Source: Butyrivibrio sp. AE3009
GTDB taxonomy: Bacteria > Bacillota > Clostridia > Lachnospirales > Lachnospiraceae
DNA: 64,000 bases
Direction of reading: 5' to 3'
Assembly: GCF_000420845.1 (NCBI RefSeq)
Contig: NZ_ATVS01000021.1
Location: 1 to 64,000 of the forward strand
Position numbers and translations under genes: made by a program. Below the pieces are notes generated by a model, which was not told where the DNA came from, did not search any database, and saw only the letters and a list, made by a program, of their open reading frames with translations. This document shows positions 45,503 through 53,704 of this stretch, piece after piece (within the stretch, counting starts at the first letter, position 1; every line of letters begins with the position of its first letter).

Positions 45503-47233
45503 ATGAAAAACAAAGTTTTATCAGTATTACTTGCATCTGCAATGGTTCTTTCTGTAGTTGCATGCGGATCTTCTGAAGGCGGCAGCGCACCTGCAGCTGA
45601 GACACCCGCAGCAGATACACAGGCACCTGCAGCAGAGGCACCCGCAGCAGAGACACCTGCTGAGCCTGCAGCTGAGGCAACATCATCTGAGCTTACAGAT
45701 GGTAAGTTTGCAGAGACAAGACAGATCACAGTTGAGATCTACGACAGAGGAAATGACGGCGGCTCAGATCCTGAGAACAACATGTACACAGAGTACATCA
45801 AGAAGGGAATGCTCGAGGAGCACAACGTAGAAGTTACCTTCAAAAAGGTTCCCAGATGGACAGAGGTTGATGACATCAACAACCTTCTTGCAGCTCAGGA
45901 AGCTCCTGATATCTGCGTGACCTACAGCTATCCTACAGTTCTTACTTATGCTCAGATGGGCGGCGTTATCGATCTTAGCGAGATGATCGAGACCTATAAG
46001 GGCGATCTTACTAACCTTTGGACATGGCTTGGTGATACTAACATGCTTTGGGACAAGGATCCCAAGACCGGCACAGTATGGGCACTTGAAGGTAAGAGAG
46101 CAGAGCAGCAGAGAATCGTTACCTTCGTACGTAAAGACTGGCTCGACAAGCTTGGACTTTCTGTTCCTACAACAACTCAGGAATTCGAAGACATGCTTAT
46201 CGCTTTCAGAGACAATGCTGATACACTTCTTGGCAGTGATGCTTCCAAGATGGTTCCTTTTTCAGCAAGCTATGATATCGGATGGAGAGCATCCAACATC
46301 ATCACATCCTACATGGATCCTAACATCACAGACAAAGAGTACTACATCAATGGATTCGATGACAGAATGGTTACACAGGCTTCAACCAAGGAAGCTGTAA
46401 GACTTCTTAACAAGTGGTACAATGCAGGCCTTATGTGGAAGGATTTCGTTCTTTACGGAAGTGGCGACACAACTGAGGACGATATGATCAAAGCAGGCTA
46501 TGTAGGCGCATTCCAGCACAACTGGGACTATGTATTCAGAAACGGTGAGGACAGCATCAATGCTAACCTCAAGAGAAACGTAGGCGAGGACGCTGTATTT
46601 ATTCCTGTTGACTGCTTCAAGAACTCAGCAGGCAAGTATTCAAAGTGGCTCTACAGCTCAGCAGGCGACAGAAAGATCTTCTTCCCTACAACCAACGATG
46701 AGCCTTTAGCATCTCTTCTTTACCTTGACTTCATCTCTAAGCCTGAGACAATCAAATACCTCCAGGCAGGTGATGAGGGCGTTACACATGAAGTTCTCGA
46801 CAGCGGCGCTATCCAGATCATTGCAGCAACAGGCGATGCAATCCAGAACTCAGGTAAGAACATTGACTACACAATCACATGTAACGGAACATACTTCGGC
46901 GATGAGGCTCTTGCAGCTCTTTCTCTTGCATATGGCTATGCTGAGGCAGATCCTGAGCTTGTAGATCAGGCTAACAAGATTGCTATGGCTGATGGACTTG
47001 AGCCCAAGAACGTTAACGTTGGTGAGATCACAGCAGAGGCAGGTGTAGGTGATACACTTTCTGCTAAGAGAGATCAGATCTATGATAACGCAGTAGTTGC
47101 TTCAGAAGCTGATTTCGATTCTGTTTGGGACAGCTATCTTGCAGATTATCTCTCAAGCGGCGGACAGGCAATCATCGACGAGCGTGCAGAGAAGTGGGCT
47201 GAGTACTTCGGGGATGCAGATATGCTTCCATAA
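45503..47233 (+). CDS. CUT1 transporter substrate-binding lipoprotein (LplA-like)
   Basis: The product has 576 residues. The signal peptide ends in the lipobox VVAC (about residue 21). A low-complexity Ala/Pro/Glu linker of about 35 residues, with repeats of PAAETPA type, lifts the domain off the membrane. The large extracellular solute-binding domain (SBP_bac_1 type, over 500 residues) is typical of receptors for long oligosaccharides. A 136-bp gap separates it from the permeases, and a terminator follows. The nearby uxaB gene suggests a uronate-rich glycan ligand, which is inference. Confidence 0.92.
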   Translation: MKNKVLSVLLASAMVLSVVACGSSEGGSAPAAETPAADTQAPAAEAPAAETPAEPAAEATSSELTDGKFAETRQITVEIYDRGNDGGSDPENNMYTEYIKKGMLEEHNVEVTFKKVPRWTEVDDINNLLAAQEAPDICVTYSYPTVLTYAQMGGVIDLSEMIETYKGDLTNLWTWLGDTNMLWDKDPKTGTVWALEGKRAEQQRIVTFVRKDWLDKLGLSVPTTTQEFEDMLIAFRDNADTLLGSDASKMVPFSASYDIGWRASNIITSYMDPNITDKEYYINGFDDRMVTQASTKEAVRLLNKWYNAGLMWKDFVLYGSGDTTEDDMIKAGYVGAFQHNWDYVFRNGEDSINANLKRNVGEDAVFIPVDCFKNSAGKYSKWLYSSAGDRKIFFPTTNDEPLASLLYLDFISKPETIKYLQAGDEGVTHEVLDSGAIQIIAATGDAIQNSGKNIDYTITCNGTYFGDEALAALSLAYGYAEADPELVDQANKIAMADGLEPKNVNVGEITAEAGVGDTLSAKRDQIYDNAVVASEADFDSVWDSYLADYLSSGGQAIIDERAEKWAEYFGDADMLP

Positions 47234-47303
47234 TTGGTGTGAGTTAGTATTTTTCAGATTTGGCGATGTATTAGATTAATAATTTTGTGTTAATAGCAGA
47301 CTT

Positions 47304-47335
47304 AGAGAGGAGCTGATTTGGCTCCTCTCTTTTTG
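47304..47335 (+). terminator. Terminator of the CUT1 operon
   Basis: AGAGAGGAGC (47304-47313) pairs perfectly with GCTCCTCTCT (47321-47330), and TTTT follows. Confidence 0.92.
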
Positions 47336-47553
47336 GGATAGGCAATATATCAAATTGTGAAACCGAGGGAGCAGATAAGGTAACTAAGACAATTACCTAC
47401 GATGCCTGCGGTAATCCTAAAGAGTACCTTGGTAAGAATATGGTGTGGAATGCTGTCAATAACAGCCTTACATCCATCAGCTTTAAAGAGGGGAACAAGG
47501 ATAAGAAATTAATCTTTGATTGTTTTGTGAAGGATCAAATACTAAGCTTATGA
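47335..47553 (+). pseudogene. Remnant of an RHS/YD-repeat protein gene
   Basis: A 72-codon open stretch without a usable start encodes GIGNIS, then KTITYDACGNPKEYLGKNMVW. This is the YD-repeat pattern (GNI, TYDxxGNP, YLGxxxxW) of RHS and wall-associated toxin proteins. It begins directly at the terminator of the transporter operon and ends in TGA. It looks like a fragment left after deletion or recombination of an RHS gene. I see no signal peptide or toxin tip. Confidence 0.65.
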
Positions 47554-47950
47554 GGTTGAATAAAACCCATAAAAGGGCAACATTAAGAACGCACAGTTGT
47601 AACCACGTGGTGTGAATGGTTAATGTGCAGATTATTGGTCTGTGACAATCCCCAATAAGCTTAGTGTTTGAAAGATACTTATCATGCCGGATTATTTCCC
47701 GACACATTGGACGCGCCGGCCGCAGGATAAGTTACTCCTTGAAGAAGCAGATTTGAAATCTATTTCTCTCTCTTTGTACCTTTAGGATACAGCAAAGGAG
47801 CGGGTTTGTAAAGAAATCTAAACATTTCGTTAGAATTTTGCGGTATTGCGTAAGAACACCAAAAATCAGTCCTTGAAGTGACCTGAATGGGGCATGGTTG
47901 TCACGTTTCACATAGTAGACACAATCTTAAGAATTTAACGCTTTTGCGCA
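47554..47950. other. Non-coding interval, no gene seen
   Basis: No convincing gene lies in these 397 bp. An 11-bp inverted repeat ACTAAGCTTAT/ATAAGCTTAGT (47541-47551 and 47655-47665) begins in the RHS remnant. A GC-rich patch GCGCCGGCCGC lies near 47713. The interval may be degraded mobile or RHS-related DNA. Confidence 0.4.
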
Positions 47951-47987
47951 AAGAAGCCGCATTTCGTAAAAACGAATGCGGCTTCTT
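47951..47987 (-). terminator. Terminator of uxaB
   Basis: AAGAAGCCGCATTTCG (47951-47966) pairs with CGAATGCGGCTTCTT (47973-47987), with one bulged base. It lies 40 bp after the uxaB stop. The T-run on the minus strand is short. Confidence 0.65.
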
Positions 47988-48027
47988 ATAGGAAGATAAT
48001 GAAAAATTGAATGAAAAAGCTTAATTA

Positions 48028-49527
48028 TTAAAGGCAGCTGGCATATGCTTTCTCAGCACCTTCTGTGCGGATCATCTTCAGATCTGCAATTACTGCATCT
48101 GTAAGACCGGCAATCTTGTTGAGGTCCTGATCCCACATCTTCTCATTTCCAAGAACAGCCTTAACGAGGTCTTCCTCAGAATCGTTCTTGTGATCATAGA
48201 AGAACTCAAGAGCCCATCTGTCATCACTTACTGTATAAGTATTGCCTGCAGGTCTCTTGCAAACAAGGCCTGCCTCAGTAAGTTCCTGAACATCGTTTGA
48301 ATAGAAAGCAATGTATGCTGCCAGTGACATAGTAAGGCAAACGGGAAGCTTGCCGTTCTTGTCGATATACTGAAGGAATGAAGGCATGTTTCTTGCCTTC
48401 CACTTACTTGTTGAGTTAAGAGAGATGCTCATAAGCTCGTGGTTAACGAAAGGATTGTTGAAACGATCCTTAACAGCAGCAGCGAACTCATTGAGATCAT
48501 TCTCATCAAGGTGATCTACGAGAGTAGGAATAACTTCCTCATTGAGCATCTTGTTCATGAAGCCTGAAATAGCTTCGTTCTGCATGCAGTCACGAACGAT
48601 ATCCTGGCCTGAAAGGTAAGCGCCAAGTACGAAACCTGTATGAGCGCCGTTAAGGATACGAACCTTGCGGTGCTTGTAGGGCATTACATCGGGAACAACG
48701 TGAACATTAACGCCAGCTTTCTTGAAAGGAAGTCTTGTCTCAAGCTCAGCAGGTCCTTCGATGATCCATACTCCGAAGATCTCACCTACATCGATGAGCT
48801 CGTCGTGATATCCGTTAACTTCTTCAAGCGCTGCAACTTCTTTTGCATCACGGATTCTTCCGGGAACGATTCTGTCTACAAGGGTAGAGCAGAAGATGTT
48901 ATCATTGTTAACCCAGGTCTTGAAGCCTTCTTCAAGCTGCCACTGATCAATGTACTGGTTGACACACTTAAGAAGCTCTTTGCCGTTGTTGTCGATAAGC
49001 TCGCAGGAGAGAACAACTACGCCCTTCTTACCTGCCTTGTATCTTCTGAATAGAACCTGTGTAAGCTTGCCGGGGAAGCTGGCAGCGGGAACATCCTCGA
49101 AATTGCAGGAAGGATCGTAAGCAATACCTGCCTCAGTTGTGTTGGATGCAATAATATCAAGGTCATCGCTCTCTGCGATAGCCATCATTTTGTCGTAGTC
49201 TGCCTTGTCATAAGGATTGAGACAGCAGTCAACTGCGGAGATAACTCTCTTGGCATCAACCTTCTGGCCGTTCTCACTTCCACGAAGGTATAATGTATAA
49301 AGACCCTCCTGCTTGTTGATAAGCTCTGTGAGACCCTGTGCAATAGGCTGAACAAGAGCAACCTTGCCGTTCCAGCCTGCCTTCTCATTGCTGATGTCGA
49401 AGAAGTAATCAACGAATGCACGCATGAAGTTACCTTCACCGAACTGAAGAACACGAACGGGTGCTTCCTTCTGAACAAAACCTTCATAGCCTGACTTGGC
49501 CAATACATCATAATTTAATAATTCCAT
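48028..49527 (-). CDS. uxaB: Tagaturonate reductase (altronate oxidoreductase)
   Basis: This NAD-dependent polyol dehydrogenase (499 residues) interconverts D-tagaturonate and D-altronate in galacturonate catabolism. The nucleotide-binding segment is VRVLQFGEGNFMRAFVDYFF; the motifs CSTLVDRIVPG and KVRILNGAHTGFVLGAYLSG, which carry the catalytic lysine/histidine region, are intact. Length fits UxaB rather than mannitol dehydrogenase. A promoter and two perfect palindromic operators lie upstream. The other uxa/kdg genes are not in the window. The upstream GGAGGAAT is the ribosome site. Confidence 0.93.
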   Translation of the reverse strand: MELLNYDVLAKSGYEGFVQKEAPVRVLQFGEGNFMRAFVDYFFDISNEKAGWNGKVALVQPIAQGLTELINKQEGLYTLYLRGSENGQKVDAKRVISAVDCCLNPYDKADYDKMMAIAESDDLDIIASNTTEAGIAYDPSCNFEDVPAASFPGKLTQVLFRRYKAGKKGVVVLSCELIDNNGKELLKCVNQYIDQWQLEEGFKTWVNNDNIFCSTLVDRIVPGRIRDAKEVAALEEVNGYHDELIDVGEIFGVWIIEGPAELETRLPFKKAGVNVHVVPDVMPYKHRKVRILNGAHTGFVLGAYLSGQDIVRDCMQNEAISGFMNKMLNEEVIPTLVDHLDENDLNEFAAAVKDRFNNPFVNHELMSISLNSTSKWKARNMPSFLQYIDKNGKLPVCLTMSLAAYIAFYSNDVQELTEAGLVCKRPAGNTYTVSDDRWALEFFYDHKNDSEEDLVKAVLGNEKMWDQDLNKIAGLTDAVIADLKMIRTEGAEKAYASCL

Positions 49528-49546
49528 AACCCTATTCCTCCTAAAA

Positions 49547-49560
49547 TGTAAACGCTTACA
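49547..49560. promoter_or_regulatory. LacI/CcpA-type operator 1 of uxaB
   Basis: TGTAAACGCTTACA fits the cre consensus TGWAANCGNTNWCA exactly. It lies between the predicted transcript start and the ribosome site of uxaB, a roadblock position. Confidence 0.75.
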
Positions 49561-49582
49561 AAACGCTTCATCTAAGTCTTAA

Positions 49583-49611
49583 TCTATATAATGTTATAGC
49601 AAAATATGTAA
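49583..49611 (-). promoter_or_regulatory. Promoter of uxaB
   Basis: On the minus strand TTACAT (49606-49611) and TATAGA (49583-49588) are 17 bp apart. The -35 overlaps operator 2, so binding there would block polymerase. Confidence 0.5.
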
Positions 49612-49620
49612 GCGTTTACA
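49607..49620. promoter_or_regulatory. LacI/CcpA-type operator 2 of uxaB
   Basis: TGTAAGCGTTTACA is the exact reverse complement of operator 1, placed 60 bp away, and overlaps the -35. Either CcpA (carbon catabolite control) or a pathway-specific LacI-family regulator of uronate genes could bind. Confidence 0.75.
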
Positions 49621-49665
49621 ATAGCAAATTATGACTTTTTTTATAAATGTGGTCGGAACGCAGCA

Positions 49666-49694
49666 TTGACCTTGAAAAAGCGCTGTATTATAAT
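49666..49694 (+). promoter_or_regulatory. Promoter of the yicC-gmk-rpoZ cluster
   Basis: TTGACC (49666-49671) and TATAAT (49689-49694) are separated by 17 bp, about 45 bp upstream of yicC. This is one of the best sigma-A promoters in the window. Confidence 0.8.
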
Positions 49695-49737
49695 GATTTA
49701 TGTAAATTTTTGCCCTAAAATAAAGGAGATTCTACTT

Positions 49738-50625
49738 ATGGTCTGCAGTATGACTGGTTTTGGCAGAAGTGAAGTTACAGAGGGACAGCGCAAATATATT
49801 GTTGAACTTAAGTCTGTTAATAATCGCTATCTTGATATCAACATCAAGATGCCCAAGAAATTCAATGCATTTGAATCCGCCATCAGAACCGAATTAAAGA
49901 ACTATATGAAGCGCGGTAAGGTGGATGTATTTATCAGTTACGAGGATTTTTCAGAATCGGATTCCAGAGTAAAATACAATAAGGCTATAGCTGAGGAATA
50001 TTTCACATATCTTAAACAGATGGCCAGTGATTTTGGTCTTGATAACGATATCAGGATCTCAGCTCTTTCCAAGTTCCCTGAAGTATTTACCATGGAAGAG
50101 GAAGAACTGGATGAAGAGGAGGTATGGAGCGGACTTAAGAAGGCCATTAATGAGGCCGGCAAGCAGTTCCTTGACTCCAGAATCAAAGAAGGAGAATTTT
50201 TATCCGCAGATCTTACACAAAAGCTTGACGGAATGTATGAAAATGTGGAATATATTACAGAGCGTTCCCCTGAGATCATACAGGAATATAAGCAGAAACT
50301 TCGTGAGAAGATCGCAGATCTGTTGGAAGACAAGCAGGTTGATGAGAACAGGCTTGCCATGGAAGTTACCATATTTGCCGACAAGGTATGTGTAGATGAG
50401 GAGCTTACAAGGCTTCGAAGCCATATTATGGCCACCAGGGAGACACTTCAGGTGGGTGATGACAAGGACGGTATCGGAAGAAAACTTGATTTCCTTGCAC
50501 AGGAAATGAACAGAGAGGCCAATACTATTTTGTCCAAATCCACAGATCTTAAGATTTCCGACAGAGGAATTGCTCTTAAGACCGATATAGAAAAAGTAAG
50601 GGAGCAGATTCAGAACATTGAGTAA
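49738..50625 (+). CDS. yicC: YicC/YloC-family endoribonuclease
   Basis: The product has 295 residues. The N-terminal domain starts with the hallmark MTGFGRSE and VELKSVNNRYLDI; the C-terminal domain shows DDKDGIGRKLDFLAQEMNRE and the closing KSTDL...EKVREQIQNIE. Members are endoribonucleases, and YicC of E. coli acts in small-RNA turnover. ATG 49738 follows AAGGAG by 9 bp. It overlaps gmk by 8 bp. In many Firmicutes remA lies between these two genes; here it is absent. Confidence 0.94.
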   Translation: MVCSMTGFGRSEVTEGQRKYIVELKSVNNRYLDINIKMPKKFNAFESAIRTELKNYMKRGKVDVFISYEDFSESDSRVKYNKAIAEEYFTYLKQMASDFGLDNDIRISALSKFPEVFTMEEEELDEEEVWSGLKKAINEAGKQFLDSRIKEGEFLSADLTQKLDGMYENVEYITERSPEIIQEYKQKLREKIADLLEDKQVDENRLAMEVTIFADKVCVDEELTRLRSHIMATRETLQVGDDKDGIGRKLDFLAQEMNREANTILSKSTDLKISDRGIALKTDIEKVREQIQNIE

Positions 50626-51259
50626 TGAAGTATTGCACAACAAGCGCAAAGGTATTATAATCGTTGTCTCTGGTTTTTCGGGAGTAGGCAAGGGTACAAT
50701 AATGAAGGAGCTTATTAAGAGATATGACAATTACGCTCTTTCAATCTCTGCAACAACAAGAGATCCCAGACCCGGCGAGGAGAATGGCAGAGAGTATTTC
50801 TTTGTTAGCAATGAAGAGTTTGAGAAGCTTATTAATGAAAACGGACTGATAGAGCATGCCGGATATGTCAATCATTATTACGGAACTCCCAGGAAATACG
50901 TTGAGGATAAGCTTGCTGAGGGAATAGATGTAATCCTTGAGATAGAAATTCAGGGTGCACTTCAGATCAAAAAGCAGTATAATGATGCGGTGCTTTTGTT
51001 CGTTATGCCCCCTTCAGCTGAGACTCTTAAGACCAGACTGTGCGGAAGAGGCACAGAAACAGAGGAAGTCATCAAAGGAAGACTTGAGAGAGCCAAAGAG
51101 GAATCCCTTGGCATAGAGAACTACGATTACATTGTTATAAATGATGATCTTGATAAGTGCGTTGAACAGGTGAACGACATTATAACCGCTGCACATTTTG
51201 ACACATCAAGGAATCAGGAATTTATAGATACTATCAGAAATGAGCTTAATGAGTTATAA
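50618..51259 (+). CDS. gmk: Guanylate kinase
   Basis: The product has 213 residues and phosphorylates GMP to GDP. It shows P-loop GFSGVGKGT (about residues 19-27), the GMP-binding segment SATTRDPRPGEENGREYFF, and lid residues in LCGRGTETEEVIKGRL. The only reasonable start is TTG 50618, which lies inside the yicC stop region, with GGAG 13 bp upstream; translation is probably coupled to yicC. Confidence 0.95.
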   Translation: MSNEVLHNKRKGIIIVVSGFSGVGKGTIMKELIKRYDNYALSISATTRDPRPGEENGREYFFVSNEEFEKLINENGLIEHAGYVNHYYGTPRKYVEDKLAEGIDVILEIEIQGALQIKKQYNDAVLLFVMPPSAETLKTRLCGRGTETEEVIKGRLERAKEESLGIENYDYIVINDDLDKCVEQVNDIITAAHFDTSRNQEFIDTIRNELNEL

Positions 51260-51306
51260 TCATTTTAGCGGATATGCGGATTACCGCAGGAAAGGAATAC
51301 AATATT

Positions 51307-51600
51307 ATGATACATCCTTCATATGTTGATCTTATGAAAGTAGTTAACAAGGGAGTTGAAGAGGGTGAGGAGCCTGTAATCAGCTCAAGATATTCAGTAG
51401 TTATGGCTACTGCCAAGAGAGCAAGACAGCTTATCGCAGGTGATGAGCCTATGGTAAGAGTTAAGGATAAGCAGAAGCCTCTTTCAATCGCAGTAGACGA
51501 GATGAACCAGGATACTCTCAGAATCCTTACAGATGAGGAGAGAGAAACACTTGTTACTGAGAACGAAGACGTTACCGTAGAGGAATCAGTAGAAGAATAA
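51307..51600 (+). CDS. rpoZ: RNA polymerase omega subunit
   Basis: The product has 97 residues. MIHPSYVDLM, SRYSVVMATAKRARQLI and KPLSIAVDEM match the omega fold that helps assemble beta-prime. ATG 51307 is preceded by GGAAAGGA; an in-frame start at 51274 would add an 11-residue non-conserved extension. A small hairpin TGCGG-atta-CCGCA sits just upstream of the ribosome site. The position behind gmk is standard. Confidence 0.92.
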   Translation: MIHPSYVDLMKVVNKGVEEGEEPVISSRYSVVMATAKRARQLIAGDEPMVRVKDKQKPLSIAVDEMNQDTLRILTDEERETLVTENEDVTVEESVEE

Positions 51601-51603
51601 TTT

Positions 51604-52959
51604 ATGAGAATATTATTTGTGTCACTGGGATGTGACAAAAACAGAGTAGATACCGAGGTAATGCTTGGAATGCTGGCAGACCGCGGCTACGAATTTACAG
51701 ATGACGAGGAAGAAGCGGAAGCAGCAGTTGTTAACACCTGCTGCTTTATCAATGATGCGAAGGAAGAGAGCATCAATACAATTTTGGAACTCTCAGAGAG
51801 AAGGAAGGCAGGACAGCTTAAGGCACTCATCGTGACCGGTTGTCTTGCTCAGAGATACAAGGAAGAGATCCAGACTGAGATTCCCGAAGTGGATGAGATC
51901 CTTGGAATTTCATCTACTGATAAGATTCTTGAAGCACTTGATGAGACTATCAAGAGAGATGAGCTTTTTTCTCACAAGAATTATTTCGATGATATCAACA
52001 GGAAGCCTGTGGGAGGCCTTAAGAGAGTCATTACCACAGGAGGTCTATTTAATTATCTCAAGATTGCAGAAGGGTGTGACAAGCATTGCACCTATTGCAT
52101 AATCCCCAAGGTTAGAGGCAATTACAGAAGTGTACCTATGGAGCAACTGCTGGAGGATGCTAGGAATCTGGCTGCTGAGGGAATTACCGAGCTTCTTATT
52201 GTGGCTCAGGAGACAACTTTATACGGAACAGACCTCTATGGGGAGAAAAAACTGCCGGAGCTTCTTCACAAGCTATGCGAGATAGAGGGCTTTAGATGGA
52301 TTAGGATCTTATATTGCTACCCCGAGGAAATCAATGAGGAGCTGATCCAGACAATAAAGAATGAACCTAAGATTTGCAAGTACCTGGATATTCCCATTCA
52401 GTCAGGTTCTGACTGGGTGCTCAAAAAGATGGGAAGGCGCACTAACAACGCAGAGATCAGGGCTCTGGTTCAGCACCTGAGAGAAGAAATTCCCGATATC
52501 TGTATAAGGACCACACTTATCAGTGGATTCCCCGGGGAAACGGCAGAAGATCATAATCAGACCATGGAGCTTGTAAGGGACCTTAAGTTTGACAGACTGG
52601 GAGTATTTACTTATTCACAGGAGGAAGATACTCCGGCTGCTACAATGCCGAATCAGGTGTCTGAAAGGGTTAAAGTAACCCGCAGAAACAAGCTTATGAA
52701 GCTTCAGCAGAAGATTGCCTTTGAAGCTGCGGAGAAGATGGTGGGAAAAGTTGTTGATGCTGTCATAGAAGGCAGGATCATGGACACCGAATATGACGAT
52801 GGGCTGTCCTATGTAGCAAGGACCTATAAGGATGCCCCGGATATCGATGGATATCTTTTTGTGAGTGGTGTTCAGAGAGAGCTTATGACAGGTGATTACG
52901 TGAAGGTTCGTATTACAGGATCTAACGAATATGATTTAATAGGGGAGATGGAAGAATGA
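51604..52959 (+). CDS. rimO: Ribosomal protein S12 methylthiotransferase RimO
   Basis: This radical-SAM enzyme of 451 residues methylthiolates an aspartate of ribosomal protein S12. The N-terminal UPF0004 domain binds one Fe-S cluster through cysteines in LGCDKNRVD, NTCCF and TGCLAQ. The radical-SAM CxxxCxxC is CDKHCTYC, and a TRAM domain closes the C-terminus. The SLGCDKN start distinguishes it from MiaB. It starts 3 bp after rpoZ and overlaps pgsA by 4 bp. Confidence 0.95.
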   Translation: MRILFVSLGCDKNRVDTEVMLGMLADRGYEFTDDEEEAEAAVVNTCCFINDAKEESINTILELSERRKAGQLKALIVTGCLAQRYKEEIQTEIPEVDEILGISSTDKILEALDETIKRDELFSHKNYFDDINRKPVGGLKRVITTGGLFNYLKIAEGCDKHCTYCIIPKVRGNYRSVPMEQLLEDARNLAAEGITELLIVAQETTLYGTDLYGEKKLPELLHKLCEIEGFRWIRILYCYPEEINEELIQTIKNEPKICKYLDIPIQSGSDWVLKKMGRRTNNAEIRALVQHLREEIPDICIRTTLISGFPGETAEDHNQTMELVRDLKFDRLGVFTYSQEEDTPAATMPNQVSERVKVTRRNKLMKLQQKIAFEAAEKMVGKVVDAVIEGRIMDTEYDDGLSYVARTYKDAPDIDGYLFVSGVQRELMTGDYVKVRITGSNEYDLIGEMEE

Positions 52960-53510
52960 ATTTACCGAACAAGTTAACAGTAGCCAGAGTTATTATGATT
53001 CCGTTTTTTGTATTTTTTCTGTTATTCAGACCTGCGCAGGAGTCAACTGTAGAACTTTTTAAATGGATTGCCCTTGCAATTTTCATAATTGCCAGCCTCA
53101 CAGATATGCTTGATGGCAAGATTGCAAGAAAATATAACCTTATCACTGATTTCGGTAAATTTATGGATCCTTTGGCAGACAAGCTACTTGTGTGCAGTGC
53201 TATGATCGCACTTATAGAGCTTGACCGCATTCCTGCCTGGATTGTTATCATCATTATCGCCAGAGAGTTCGTTATAAGCGGCTTCAGACTTATCGCCGCA
53301 GACAACGGAAGAGTAATAGCAGCAAGCTATTGGGGCAAGTTTAAGACAACCTTCCAGATGATCATGGTCATTCTTATGATTGCCAATCTGGGAATTCCCG
53401 CTGTGCAGATCCTTACCCAGGTTATCATGTGGATCGCTCTGGCTCTGACAGTTATCTCACTTGTTGATTACCTTATTAAAAACAAGGACGTCATGAGCGG
53501 AGAGATGTGA
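52956..53510 (+). CDS. pgsA: CDP-diacylglycerol--glycerol-3-phosphate 3-phosphatidyltransferase
   Basis: This membrane enzyme of 184 residues makes phosphatidylglycerol phosphate. The CDP-alcohol phosphotransferase motif is complete: DMLDGKIARKYN then DFGKFMDPLADK, with all four aspartates. It has about five membrane helices. It overlaps rimO by an ATGA junction, as in many Firmicutes. Its stop codon directly abuts the palindromic element at 53511. Confidence 0.95.
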   Translation: MNLPNKLTVARVIMIPFFVFFLLFRPAQESTVELFKWIALAIFIIASLTDMLDGKIARKYNLITDFGKFMDPLADKLLVCSAMIALIELDRIPAWIVIIIIAREFVISGFRLIAADNGRVIAASYWGKFKTTFQMIMVILMIANLGIPAVQILTQVIMWIALALTVISLVDYLIKNKDVMSGEM

Positions 53511-53663
53511 GCGATATGCGGATACGAAGTTTCAAGTACGAATGCTTGCATGCAGTAACTTGAAACCTCGTAGACGTAACGTACATGAGGAAGTAGCACG
53601 ATAGTGCGGATTCCGAATGTACGTAGCGATTCGAGAGCGTAAGCGAAGAATCGCGTATATCGC
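53511..53663. repeat. Cruciform-like palindromic intergenic element (three hairpins closed by an outer stem)
   Basis: The outer arms GCGATATGCG (53511-53520) and CGTATATCGC (53654-53663) pair over 10 bp with one G-T. Inside lie three hairpins: 53523-53572 (TACGA/TCGTA plus GTTTCAAGT/ACTTGAAAC), 53580-53623 (CGTACAT/ATGTACG with inner GCAC/GTGC) and 53626-53654 (GCGATTC/GAATCGC). The whole folds as a four-way junction in DNA or RNA. It is rich in CG dinucleotides, unlike its surroundings. It looks like a dispersed REP/MITE-type element; the 11-mer GATATGCGGAT recurs upstream of rpoZ at 51271. Confidence 0.75.
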
Positions 53664-53704
53664 GTAGTAAATTATAGTTATTGTTTTAGAAGTAAGAGAG
53701 TTTT

